Both the position numbers and the translations under genes were made by a program. A DNA stretch of 64,000 bases from Szabonella alba (GTDB lineage Bacteria > Pseudomonadota > Alphaproteobacteria > Rhodobacterales > Rhodobacteraceae), in assembly GCF_016765775.1 (NCBI RefSeq), contig NZ_JAESVN010000001.1, positions 1-64,000 of the forward strand, in the 5' to 3' direction. Shown here piece by piece: positions 55,680 through 64,000 of this stretch. Under the pieces are notes generated by a model. It had not been told where the DNA came from. It saw nothing but the letters and a program-made list of their open reading frames with translations, and did no database searches. The number at the start of each line of letters is the position of its first letter. The first letter of the stretch is position 1.

Positions 55680-56384
55680 TCAGTGCTCAAACTCATCCAG
55701 CATCAGGGTCAGGGCGCCCAAATCGGGCAGGGTGCGGAACCTTGGATGGCCCTCGGGCGGGTCGGCATGGTCCAGCGCCCAGGTCAGGCCATGGGGCACA
55801 TGAACACCCCAACCCCCGGCCTCGATCACCGGCAGCACATCGGATTTCAGCGAATTGCCAACCATCAGCGCGAATTCGGCCGCAGTGCCATGGCGCTGGA
55901 ACACCCGGCGATAAACCTCGGGCGTCTTGTCTGACACGATCTCGACCCCGTGGAACAGATCCCCCAGCCCCGATTGCGCCAGTTTGCGTTCCTGATCCAG
56001 CAGATCGCCCTTGGTGATCAGCAGCACCGGGTGACGTTCGGCCACAGCCTCGACCGCCGCGCGGGCATGGGGCAGCAATTCGATGGGATGCGACAGCATT
56101 TCACGCCCTGCCGCCATGATTTCGGCAATGACGCTGGCGGGAACCCGGCCATCGGTCACCTCGATGGCGGTTTCGATCATCGACAGCACGAACCCCTTCA
56201 CGCCAAACCCGTAATGGCCCAGATTGCGCCGCTCGGCCTCCAGCAGACGTTCGGCCAGATGGTCCCGTTCGGCGTGATCGGCCAGAAGTGCGGTAAAATG
56301 CTCCTGCGTCAGGCGGAAAAAGGTCTCATTCTGCCAGAGCGTGTCATCGGCATCGAAACCGACCATGCGGATGCTGTGCGCCAT
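55680..56384 (-). CDS. HAD-superfamily hydrolase
   Basis: A 234-residue HAD hydrolase. Motif I is 'MVGFDADDTLWQNETFF' (D-x-D-D-T), motif II is within 'VLLITKGDLL', and motif IV is in 'LMVGNSLKSDVLPVIEAGGW'. A helical cap with 'ERDHLAERLLEAERRNLGHY' follows motif I. GGAGGGGGGG lies upstream of ATG 56384. Substrate unknown; members of this group include nucleotidases and sugar phosphatases. Confidence 0.85.
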   Translation of the reverse strand: MAHSIRMVGFDADDTLWQNETFFRLTQEHFTALLADHAERDHLAERLLEAERRNLGHYGFGVKGFVLSMIETAIEVTDGRVPASVIAEIMAAGREMLSHPIELLPHARAAVEAVAERHPVLLITKGDLLDQERKLAQSGLGDLFHGVEIVSDKTPEVYRRVFQRHGTAAEFALMVGNSLKSDVLPVIEAGGWGVHVPHGLTWALDHADPPEGHPRFRTLPDLGALTLMLDEFEH

Positions 56385-56602
56385 GATGCGCCCCCCCTCC
56401 TTGCCTGTGCTGCGCTTTGCGGTTCTGTCCGCGACCGGGTCGGGACGGGCGGAGAATTTGCGGTGTCGCGGGGCCAAGTGCAAGCCCGCAACCGGCCTGC
56501 AACGGATGGAATCGGCCTCCCCCCTTTTCGCAGAGGCAAAATGACTTATATTGCAAGCCTGCGCTTTAAATGCGAATCCCTGCCTGACGGAGCCACCTGA
56601 CC

Positions 56603-56944
56603 GTGACCCAGACGCCTTTCAGCCTTTCGGAAAAGCCGGGTGGAACCGATGGCGATGCCTCGCTTTTGACCAAGCCCAAGACGAAGTCGCAGCGCCCGCC
56701 GCTGTACAAGGTGCTGCTGCTGAATGACGACTATACGCCGATGGAATTCGTCGTGCATGTGCTGGAACGGTTCTTCGGACTGAACCATTCGCAGGCCTTC
56801 GAGATCATGCTGACGGTCCACAAGAAGGGCGTCGCGGTCGTGGGTGTGTTCAGCCATGAGATCGCGGAAACCAAGGTCGCGCAGGTGATGGATTTCGCGC
56901 GGCGCCACCAGCATCCCTTGCAATGCACGATGGAAAAGGAATAG
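56603..56944 (+). CDS. clpS: ClpS, adaptor of the ClpAP protease
   Basis: A 113-residue adaptor that delivers N-degron substrates to ClpAP. The flexible N-terminal tail is followed by '[20 protein letters not shown]' and then '[14 protein letters not shown]', and by '[20 protein letters not shown]', with the conserved N-D-D-x-T-P-M-E pocket residues. The start is GTG 56603. clpA is not adjacent in this window; an RsmC-like methyltransferase gene follows. Confidence 0.95.
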   Translation: MTQTPFSLSEKPGGTDGDASLLTKPKTKSQRPPLYKVLLLNDDYTPMEFVVHVLERFFGLNHSQAFEIMLTVHKKGVAVVGVFSHEIAETKVAQVMDFARRHQHPLQCTMEKE

Positions 56945-56995
56945 GCATCCGCCTTTCCGGAGCAGAAGGAGCCTGGCCGCATCTTGCGGCTGCCC

Positions 56996-58003
56996 ATGCG
57001 ATCATCCCGACTGACCCTTGCGCTTGACGGCGCACTTGCCGCCTTGCCCGAACGTGGCGATATCCTGATCCTGCGCCCGCGCGGCCCTGAGGAAATCGTG
57101 CCGCTGCCCAATGCGCGGCTGCGTGTCGTGCAGGGGTTCCGCCCTGAACATGATGCGCTGGCCGCGCGCGGCTATCGCTGCTTTGCGAGCGCCGCCGAGG
57201 AAGAGGCGCTGCCCCCGCCGGTGGCCGCACTGGTCTGCCTGCCACGGTCGAAGGCCGAGGCGCGGGCGCTGTTGTATCACGCGGCGCGCCGCGTGGTGCC
57301 GGGTGGCCCGGTCTGGGTCGACGGGCAAAAGACTGACGGAATCGATTCGGTGCTGCGCGATCTGCGGGGCCATGTCACGCTGACGGAAACCGTGTCCAAG
57401 GCACATGGCAAACTGTTCGGCTTTGCGGCGGCGGCTGATGCGCTGCCCGCCGTGTGGCAGGCGTCGGAACGGCAGGTCGAGGGTGGTTTCGTCACCCTGC
57501 CGGGGGTGTTTTCTGCTGACGGGCCGGATGCGGCATCGGTGATGCTGGCAGCGGCGCTTCCCGACAAGCTCAACGGTGAGGTGGTCGATCTGGGCGCGGG
57601 CTGGGGTTATCTGTCCCGCGCGGGACTGTCCCGCAACGGCGTGCGCAAACTGCATCTGGTCGAGGCCGAGGCCGCCGCCCTTGCCTCGGCGCGGGTCAAT
57701 GTCACCGATCCGCGTGCCATGTTCCACTGGGCCGATGCGACCACATTCCGGCTGCCGCGCGGGGTTGACCATGTCCTGTGCAACCCGCCCTTTCACCAGT
57801 CGCGTGAGGCCGATCCGGGGCTGGGCCTTGCCTTCCTGCGGGCCTCGGCCCGCCTCTTGGCACCGCATGGCACGCTGTGGCTGGTCGCGAACCGCCATCT
57901 GCCCTACGATCGGCCCCTGTCCGAGTTGTTCCGTGACTGTGCCGAAATCGGCAGCGACACCCGCTTTCGCCTGACGCGCGCAAGCCGTCCCCACCGCCCG
58001 TAA
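56996..58003 (+). CDS. RsmC-like class I methyltransferase (16S rRNA guanine-N2 type)
   Basis: A 335-residue two-domain methyltransferase. The C-terminal SAM domain has 'GEVVDLGAGWGYLSRAGLSR' and the catalytic 'HVLCNPPFHQSREADPGLGL' (N-P-P-F-H, the guanine-N2 motif of RsmC/RsmD). The N-terminal half is a diverged pseudo-methyltransferase domain, as in RsmC. ATG 56996 is chosen; an in-frame TTG at 56984 is also possible. The target is probably 16S rRNA G1207, inferred from the family. Confidence 0.85.
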   Translation: MRSSRLTLALDGALAALPERGDILILRPRGPEEIVPLPNARLRVVQGFRPEHDALAARGYRCFASAAEEEALPPPVAALVCLPRSKAEARALLYHAARRVVPGGPVWVDGQKTDGIDSVLRDLRGHVTLTETVSKAHGKLFGFAAAADALPAVWQASERQVEGGFVTLPGVFSADGPDAASVMLAAALPDKLNGEVVDLGAGWGYLSRAGLSRNGVRKLHLVEAEAAALASARVNVTDPRAMFHWADATTFRLPRGVDHVLCNPPFHQSREADPGLGLAFLRASARLLAPHGTLWLVANRHLPYDRPLSELFRDCAEIGSDTRFRLTRASRPHRP

Positions 58004-58031
58004 CCCTGACAGCAATCACCGGAGAAATCCC

Positions 58032-58841
58032 ATGTCCTTCGCCCTGACCGGCAAGACCGCCATCGTTACCGGCTCTGCCGCCGGGATCGGCCGCGCCATC
58101 GCCCGGCACTTCCTCGACAAGGGCGCGAATGTGATGTTCGCCGATATCGACGATGACCGGCTGTGCGACGAATGCGCGGAAGAGGCCAGGACCGAAGGCG
58201 CGCTGCGCTATTTCGCGGGCGATCTGCGCCAGAAACTGACCATCGCCAATCTGCTTTCGGCAACGATCGACGCCTTTGACCGGGTGGATGTTCTGGTCAA
58301 TGCCAGCCGCCAGTTCCGCATTTCCGATCCGCTGAACCCCGAAGAGGATGCAGTCGAGCCGCTGTTGCAGCAGAACATGATCACCAGCCTGCGTCTGGCG
58401 CAGGCCACGGCGAAACGCATGATCGCGCAGGCCGAAAAGGCGGGCCAGACCGAGGGGTCGGTCGGGTCCATCATCAACCTGTCCTCGATCGCCTCGACGC
58501 GCACGCAGGCGGAATTGCTGGGCTATTCGGTGTCCTGCGCCGCAGTGGATCAGATGACCCGGTCACTGGCCGTGGCGCTGGCGCCCAAGCGGATCCGGGT
58601 CAATGCGATTTCCTTCGGCTCGGTCATGAGCGCAAGCCTGCAATCGGCGCTGAAAGACAATCCCGATATCCGCGACGAGATCGCCCGGGGCACGCCGATG
58701 GAACGCATCGCCCCGGCCGAGGTGGTGGCCGAGACGGCACAATATCTGGCCTCGGATGCGGCGTCTTTCGTGACCGGGCAGATCATCACGGTCGATGGCG
58801 GGCGCGGCCTGATCGACGCGGTGACGGTTCCGGCCTATTGA
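58032..58841 (+). CDS. SDR-family oxidoreductase with YxxxC instead of YxxxK
   Basis: A 269-residue classical short-chain dehydrogenase/reductase. The cofactor motif is 'TGSAAGIGRAIA' and the catalytic Ser152 lies in 'IINLSSIASTRTQ'. The active-site Tyr165 is present, but the motif reads Y-S-V-S-C, so the catalytic lysine is replaced by Cys169. The C-terminal 'SDAASFVTGQIITVDGGRGL' is standard. The change may mean altered chemistry, a binding role or loss of activity. An acidic residue after the second strand ('FADIDDDR') suggests NAD(H) binding. Confidence 0.85.
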   Translation: MSFALTGKTAIVTGSAAGIGRAIARHFLDKGANVMFADIDDDRLCDECAEEARTEGALRYFAGDLRQKLTIANLLSATIDAFDRVDVLVNASRQFRISDPLNPEEDAVEPLLQQNMITSLRLAQATAKRMIAQAEKAGQTEGSVGSIINLSSIASTRTQAELLGYSVSCAAVDQMTRSLAVALAPKRIRVNAISFGSVMSASLQSALKDNPDIRDEIARGTPMERIAPAEVVAETAQYLASDAASFVTGQIITVDGGRGLIDAVTVPAY

Positions 58842-58890
58842 CCGGGGGCGTGGCACCCCGGGCACCGCTGGCCCTTGGGCGCAGACCCGG

Positions 58891-59295
58891 TCATTCCGGA
58901 TATGTCGCGCGGCATTGCGCAATGGCAGGTTCCGCCGCGCGGGCAAGGCTTTGGCGTTTCTTGCGCATCTCGGCCAGTTTCACGCGCTCTTCGGCCAGAT
59001 TGATCGAGACCGGCCGCGTTACCGTCCGGTCATAGTCGCGCCAGCAATATTGCGGCGCAATGGCAGGACTGTCCGCGGTTGCCGGGCGGCCCGGATAGCA
59101 CATGACAAAGCGGCTGTCGGTGCGGATCTCATCGCGCAGCGCATAGCCGCGCTGCAGGTTGCTTTCACTTTCCACGATCAGCCGGTCCAGCACCCGCATG
59201 TCGCGCGTGACCCCCGCAATACATTGCTCCTGCGGCGTGCCACAGGCGGCAAGCAGCGTCATTCCGGCAAGGGCGGCGGTGGCGATCAGGCGCAT
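58891..59295 (-). CDS. Hypothetical lipoprotein
   Basis: A 134-residue protein with a lipoprotein signal ('ALAGMTLLAACGTP', lipobox L-A-A-C). The mature part has four Cys residues ('EQCIAGVTRDM', 'VMCYPGRP', 'QYCWRDYDRT', 'AIAQCRATYPE') and a C-terminal helix. It probably sits in the periplasm, tethered to a membrane. Family seen in Rhodobacteraceae but of unknown function. Confidence 0.7.
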   Translation of the reverse strand: MRLIATAALAGMTLLAACGTPQEQCIAGVTRDMRVLDRLIVESESNLQRGYALRDEIRTDSRFVMCYPGRPATADSPAIAPQYCWRDYDRTVTRPVSINLAEERVKLAEMRKKRQSLARAAEPAIAQCRATYPE

Positions 59296-59345
59296 GGCGG
59301 TTTCCTTTCAAGGCGGGGCCCGATGGGGGCTGCAGGCCGAAGCGG

Positions 59346-59597
59346 TCAGTCCGGGTCGCGCGGCCCGGAGCGGGCAAGACGATAACTTCCCTCGGGCAGG
59401 TCAAGCGCCGCCATCAGGTCATTGAGCTGCGCCATGGACAGGGTGACGGTCACCGGCTCACCGTTCAAGGGATCCAGTTGCTGCAGGGTCACGCAATCCT
59501 CGAAGGCGGAAATCGTGACATCCTCGCCCAGCATCACGCTGCCCTCGTCGATGAGCGTTATGACGGTCGCGTCGAATTCGTGCTCGATGGTGAACAT
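59346..59597 (-). CDS. Small acidic hypothetical protein
   Basis: An 83-residue protein starting MFTIEHEFDATVITLIDEGS, with alternating hydrophobic and acidic residues consistent with a small beta-barrel or beta-sheet, and a final helix ('SMAQLNDLMAALDLP'). It has no signal peptide. I recall similar short proteins in Rhodobacteraceae but know no function. It lies 50 bases upstream of the lipoprotein gene on the same strand. Confidence 0.65.
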   Translation of the reverse strand: MFTIEHEFDATVITLIDEGSVMLGEDVTISAFEDCVTLQQLDPLNGEPVTVTLSMAQLNDLMAALDLPEGSYRLARSGPRDPD

Positions 59598-59737
59598 GAT
59601 CTGAAGATAACACCGGCGGCGGCGTTCACAAGACCGCGCAAGCGGGCTTTCCTGTCGATGTGGTCGTGCTAGAAACCCGCAAAGACCGGCGCGGCGCCGG
59701 GACGGCCCGGCAAGGGTGTTTGTGGATGGAGCGGATC

Positions 59738-60457
59738 ATGAAAGTGTTATTCCCCGTACTGGTCACGCTGGCGCTGGCAGGCTGTGTTGTTCCCTCCGAC
59801 CCCATGCCGCAGCCCGCGCCCGTGCCGGTTTCCGGAAGTCCTGCGGGGACGGGGCGGCTGACCTCGGATCAGGCCGCGCGCAATTTCGTGACCGCGATCA
59901 AGGCGGTCGAACCCGTGGCCGAGCGGATCTGCCGGGAGCGCACGCGCAATGTTTCCTGCGATTTCCGCATCGTGGTCGATGATCGCCCCAATCAGCCCGC
60001 CAATGCCTTTCAGACGCTTGAGGCTGATGGACGCCCCGTTCTGGGCTTCACGCTGGGGCTGATCGCGGATGCGCGCAATGTGCATGAAATCGCCTTTGTC
60101 ATCGGGCATGAGGCCGCGCATCACATCCTTGGCCATATCCCGCAGGTGCAGCGCAGCGCCTCGCAGGGGGCGATGCTGGCGGGGATTCTTGTCGCGGTCG
60201 GCGGTGGCGGGCAGGGCGCGGTGCAAAGCGCGCAGCAGATCGGCGCAAGCCTTGGGGCGCGGCGCTATTCCAAGGAGTTTGAACTGCAGGCCGATGCCCT
60301 TGGGGTCGAGATCACCGAACGTGCGGGGTTCGATGCCCTTTCGGGGGCCGAGTTCTTTTCCCGCATCCCCGATCCGGGCGACCAGTTCCTTGGCTCCCAT
60401 CCCCCCAATGCCGAGCGGATGGCCGTGGTGCGCCGCAGCGTGGCGGCGATGCGCTAG
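59738..60457 (+). CDS. M48-family metalloprotease, lipoprotein
   Basis: A 239-residue lipoprotein protease. The lipobox is in 'VLVTLALAGCVV'. The zinc motif H-E-x-x-H is in 'AFVIGHEAAHHILGH', and the third ligand Glu is expected in 'EFELQADALGVEI' (E-x-x-A-D). This is the BepA/YfgC or LoiP-like M48 type, acting in the periplasm on misfolded outer-membrane proteins or similar. ATG 59738 is chosen, with GGAGCGG just upstream. Confidence 0.88.
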   Translation: MKVLFPVLVTLALAGCVVPSDPMPQPAPVPVSGSPAGTGRLTSDQAARNFVTAIKAVEPVAERICRERTRNVSCDFRIVVDDRPNQPANAFQTLEADGRPVLGFTLGLIADARNVHEIAFVIGHEAAHHILGHIPQVQRSASQGAMLAGILVAVGGGGQGAVQSAQQIGASLGARRYSKEFELQADALGVEITERAGFDALSGAEFFSRIPDPGDQFLGSHPPNAERMAVVRRSVAAMR

Positions 60458-60532
60458 GCCTCGCATTGCGGGGCGGCACTGGACGCGGGGGGTGTCGCGG
60501 TCCAGACTGGCGGTGATTGGCTTGCAGGGGCG

Positions 60533-61816
60533 GTGCAGATGATTTCCCGATGGCGTTGGTATCTGCGGCAGATGCTGCGCAAGCTGTGGGTGATTGCCGG
60601 GCTTTATGCCCTGCTGGCCATCATCACGCCTTTTCTCGCCGGGCTGATCGGGCCGTTCCTGCCGTCTGGGCTGGGGGAAAAACTGGGCTCGGGCGCGGTT
60701 GAGACGGTGCTGTCGATCCTTGCCAGCTCCATGCTCTCGGTCGTCACCTTCTCCCTCGGGATCATGGTTTCGGCCTTCGGGGCGGCCACCAGTTCAGTGA
60801 CGCCGCGCGCGACGGCACTGCTGAAATCGGACCGGACGACGCAGCGGGTTCTGTCCACCTTTCTTGGCGCCTTTCTTTACAGTCTGATCGGCATCATCGC
60901 CCTGAAGGCGGGGGCCTATTCCGAAAATGACCGGCTGGTGCTGTTCATTGTAACGGCGCTGGTGGTGGCCGTGATCGTCATGACGATCCTGCGCTGGATC
61001 GCGCATCTTACGGTGTTCGGCCTGATGGATGATTCGATCGCCAAGGTCGAGAAGGCGACGCGCGACGCGCTGGAAACCCGGATGGCGGCGCCGTTTCTGG
61101 GCGGGGTCCGCCATGACGGCGACCCGCCTGCCGATGCCCTTGCCGTTGTCCATCCGGATATCGGCTATGTCTGCAATGTCGACATGGCCCACCTGCAGCA
61201 GCACGCCGCAAACTTTGATCTGCGGTTGTATCTGGCGGCGCTGCCGGGGACGTTCCTGCATCCGTCCGAACCAGCGGTCTGGTATCGGGCCGGGGCAGAT
61301 CTGGATCCCCAATTCGATCCGCGCCTGCTGCTTGAGGCGTTCACGATCAACATGACGCGCAGTTTCGATCAGGACCCGCGTTTCGGGCTTTCGGTGCTGG
61401 CCGAGATTGCCGAACGCGCGCTGTCCTCGGCGGTGAACGATCCCGGCACGGCCATCGACATTCTGGGCCGCGCGGTCCGGCTGTTGTCGGGTTGGGCCGA
61501 GGGCGATCCGCCAGACCCGGATTTCCCGCGCGTGGGCGTGCCGCCACTGCGGCTGTCGGATGCGTTCGAGGATGTCTTTTCCCCGATTGCCCGCGACGGG
61601 GCAGGGGTGTTCTCGGTGCAGATCCGGTTGCAGAAGGCGCTGCTGGCACTGACGCTGCATGCGCCCGAAACCTTTGGCCGCGCGGCGCGGTTGCAGTCGC
61701 TGGAAGCGATGGAGCGGTGCCGCGACAAGATGCTGGCCTCGGAACTGGAGCGGTTGGAGAAGGTGGCGGGTGAAGTCGAGGAATGCGCGCTGCGGATCCG
61801 GGCCCGACCGATCTGA
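60533..61816 (+). CDS. DUF2254 family membrane protein
   Basis: A 427-residue protein. The first 160 residues hold about four membrane helices ('LYALLAIITPFLAGLIGPFL', 'LASSMLSVVTFSLGIMVSAF', 'FLGAFLYSLIGIIALKAGAY', 'LFIVTALVVAVIVMTILRWI'). The soluble C-terminal part contains 'ALSSAVNDPGTAIDILGRAV', the DUF2254 signature. Function is unknown; members are predicted inner-membrane proteins. Its stop codon lies inside a 15-base tandem repeat. Confidence 0.88.
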   Translation: MQMISRWRWYLRQMLRKLWVIAGLYALLAIITPFLAGLIGPFLPSGLGEKLGSGAVETVLSILASSMLSVVTFSLGIMVSAFGAATSSVTPRATALLKSDRTTQRVLSTFLGAFLYSLIGIIALKAGAYSENDRLVLFIVTALVVAVIVMTILRWIAHLTVFGLMDDSIAKVEKATRDALETRMAAPFLGGVRHDGDPPADALAVVHPDIGYVCNVDMAHLQQHAANFDLRLYLAALPGTFLHPSEPAVWYRAGADLDPQFDPRLLLEAFTINMTRSFDQDPRFGLSVLAEIAERALSSAVNDPGTAIDILGRAVRLLSGWAEGDPPDPDFPRVGVPPLRLSDAFEDVFSPIARDGAGVFSVQIRLQKALLALTLHAPETFGRAARLQSLEAMERCRDKMLASELERLEKVAGEVEECALRIRARPI

Positions 61817-61850
61817 GAGTTGCCAATCTGAGAGTTGCCAATCTGAGTGT
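61811..61850 (+). repeat. 15-bp tandem repeat at the DUF2254 stop codon
   Basis: Two perfect copies of ATCTGAGAGTTGCCA (61811-61825, 61826-61840) and a partial third (ATCTGAGTGT). Each copy repeats the codon pair ATC-TGA, so the stop codon is present three times in frame. Confidence 0.9.
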
Positions 61851-61904
61851 GGCCGATCCCGGGGCCAAACCCGGGACGAAACGGAAACCCGGGACGCAGA
61901 ACGG

Positions 61905-61939
61905 AAAACGGCGCCCCCGGATTGCCGGAGGCGCCGTTT
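61905..61939. terminator. Bidirectional terminator between DUF2254 gene and mdh
   Basis: AAAACGGCGCC and GGCGCCGTTT form a long stem with CCCCGG/CCGGA inside and a short loop. A-rich and T-rich flanks suit termination in both directions, and the genes converge here. Confidence 0.85.
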
Positions 61940-61971
61940 CTGCAATGCCCCGAAGGGCATCGCTTCAAAGG

Positions 61972-63081
<1,110 letters not shown>

Positions 63082-63133
63082 CTAGGAGGCGGGGCAGGGA
63101 CGGGGCAGGGGGCAGGGAGCGGGCAGGACCGGC

Positions 63134-63874
63134 ATGGAAGGCGCGTTTTTCTGGACGGTCGCGGTGATCGCCTCGATCATGGTCGGGCTCAGCAAGGGGG
63201 GATTGCCGGTCGTCGCGATGACCTCGGTGCCGATCCTCAGCCTTGTGATGCCACCCTTGCAGGCGGCGGGGCTGCTGCTGCCGATCTATATCGTCTCGGA
63301 CGCTTTCGGCCTGTGGGCCTATCGGCGCGACTATGACCTGCGGGTGCTGAAGATCATGGTGCCGTCGACGGCCATCGGCATCTTCATCGGCTGGGCCACG
63401 GCGGCCTGGGTTTCGGATGCGGTGGTCGGCGGCCTGATCGGGCTGCTGGGGGCGGTGTTTGCCGCCACACGCCTTGCCGGGATCGGGGTCTCGGCCGCAC
63501 CACGCCCGGCCCGGACGGGGCCGGGGCTGTTCTGGGGTGCGGTGGCCGGGTTCACCAGTTTCGTCAGCCATGCGGGCGGGCCACCTTATCAGGTCTATGT
63601 GTTGCCGCTGGGGCTGACCAAGACTGTCTTTGCCGGCACCTCGACCATTCTGTTCGCATGGGTCAATGCCGCGAAACTGCCTGCATACTGGTCGGTCGGG
63701 ATGCTGTCATGGGACAGTCTGCCGGTCGCGGTCTGGCTGATGGCACCCGCCTCGCTGGCCGTTCTGGCCGGGGTGCGGCTGGTGCGGGTGATCCCCGAGG
63801 CGCTGTTCTTCCGCATCGTGCTTTGGGCGCTGCTGTTGCTGTCCTTGCGGCTGATCTGGGTGGCCTTCACCTGA
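63134..63874 (+). CDS. TauE/SafE-family sulfite/anion exporter
   Basis: A 246-residue membrane protein with about seven to eight hydrophobic helices. The opening 'VAVIASIMVGLSKGGLPVVA' and the later 'AGFTSFVSHAGGPPYQVYVL' are the duplicated G-x-x-K/S-G and H-x-G-G-P-P motifs of TauE/SafE (UPF0721). Members export sulfite or organosulfonate-derived anions; no sulfonate genes are next to it, so the substrate is open. It is divergent from mdh. Confidence 0.9.
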   Translation: MEGAFFWTVAVIASIMVGLSKGGLPVVAMTSVPILSLVMPPLQAAGLLLPIYIVSDAFGLWAYRRDYDLRVLKIMVPSTAIGIFIGWATAAWVSDAVVGGLIGLLGAVFAATRLAGIGVSAAPRPARTGPGLFWGAVAGFTSFVSHAGGPPYQVYVLPLGLTKTVFAGTSTILFAWVNAAKLPAYWSVGMLSWDSLPVAVWLMAPASLAVLAGVRLVRVIPEALFFRIVLWALLLLSLRLIWVAFT

Positions 63875-63894
63875 CCGCGATCAGACCGGTTCGA

Positions 63895-64000
63895 TCAGAC
63901 CGGGCTGCCCTTGGCGGGCAGGGGATCGGTCAACGCCTCAAACCCGCTGCCCGAGGCCAGAAGGCAGGTCTGGCCCTGTGGCGTGGTGATCGTGATGGTC
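63895..64000 (-). CDS. C-terminal end of a hypothetical protein (5' end outside window)
   Basis: Thirty-five codons run from the window edge to a TGA at 63895. They read ...TITITTPQGQTCLLASGSGF and end in 'PLPAKGSPV'. The beta-strand pattern and single Cys are compatible with a small periplasmic protein. Too little is visible to assign it. Confidence 0.5.
   Translation of the reverse strand, partial: TITITTPQGQTCLLASGSGFEALTDPLPAKGSPV

Overview
The window looks like a chromosomal segment from an alphaproteobacterium of the Rhodobacteraceae/Paracoccaceae type. The evidence is high GC content, the order rpsT-dnaA-dnaN-recF-gyrB, a membrane-anchored CycM-type cytochrome c, alphaproteobacterial-style RimO, GshA and PheA, a probable EcfG general-stress promoter, and family-typical small proteins such as DUF3309. 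The genus cannot be fixed from sequence reading alone. No tRNA, rRNA, CRISPR array or intact insertion sequence was seen.

Layout. (1) 0-13.4 kb is core chromosome: the end of a glycosyltransferase, ubiB and ubiE (ubiquinone), mutM, an enoyl-CoA hydratase, rpsT, then the replication cluster dnaA, dnaN, recF and gyrB, with a VOC-fold gene and a LysE exporter gene between recF and gyrB. recF appears to use a CTG start codon. (2) 13.4-27.4 kb is an accessory island between gyrB and the SRP RNA gene. It opens with broken genes (a truncated LysR regulator and a multiply frameshifted membrane-protein gene). It then carries two copies of a module that pairs a small 'PFT..G...LPAG.YDI' protein with a transglutaminase-like protein, plus the remains of a Cys-rich repeat protein. 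Two small forward genes follow. The island ends with a three-gene operon (427, 928 and 1087 residues) of very large helical/coiled-coil proteins that I do not recognise; this operon is the best candidate for an undescribed system. (3) 27.4-43 kb holds ffs (SRP RNA) with a clear promoter, a HAD phosphatase, a cyclic-nucleotide phosphodiesterase/5'-nucleotidase, nudC, pheA, cycM, a complete yejABEF-type oligopeptide ABC importer overlapping a glycosyltransferase gene, and two tiny membrane-protein genes behind a probable EcfG promoter. (4) 43-64 kb holds rimO, gshA with rsmE, ubiA with an OmpA-domain protein, a DsbD-N-like protein, algH/yqgE, a SPOR-tailed D-Ala-D-Ala carboxypeptidase, clpS, an RsmC-like methyltransferase, an SDR with an altered catalytic motif, an M48 lipoprotein protease, a DUF2254 membrane protein, mdh and a TauE/SafE exporter.

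How the genes fit together. Most core genes are housekeeping: replication initiation and repair, quinone synthesis (ubiA, ubiB, ubiE), respiration (cycM, mdh), glutathione, peptide uptake and cell-wall trimming. A composite intergenic repeat (G/C-rich hairpin, second hairpin, then an AGGATATTT..GACAGAAAAAG tail) occurs downstream of dnaN and as a facing pair between rimO and gshA.
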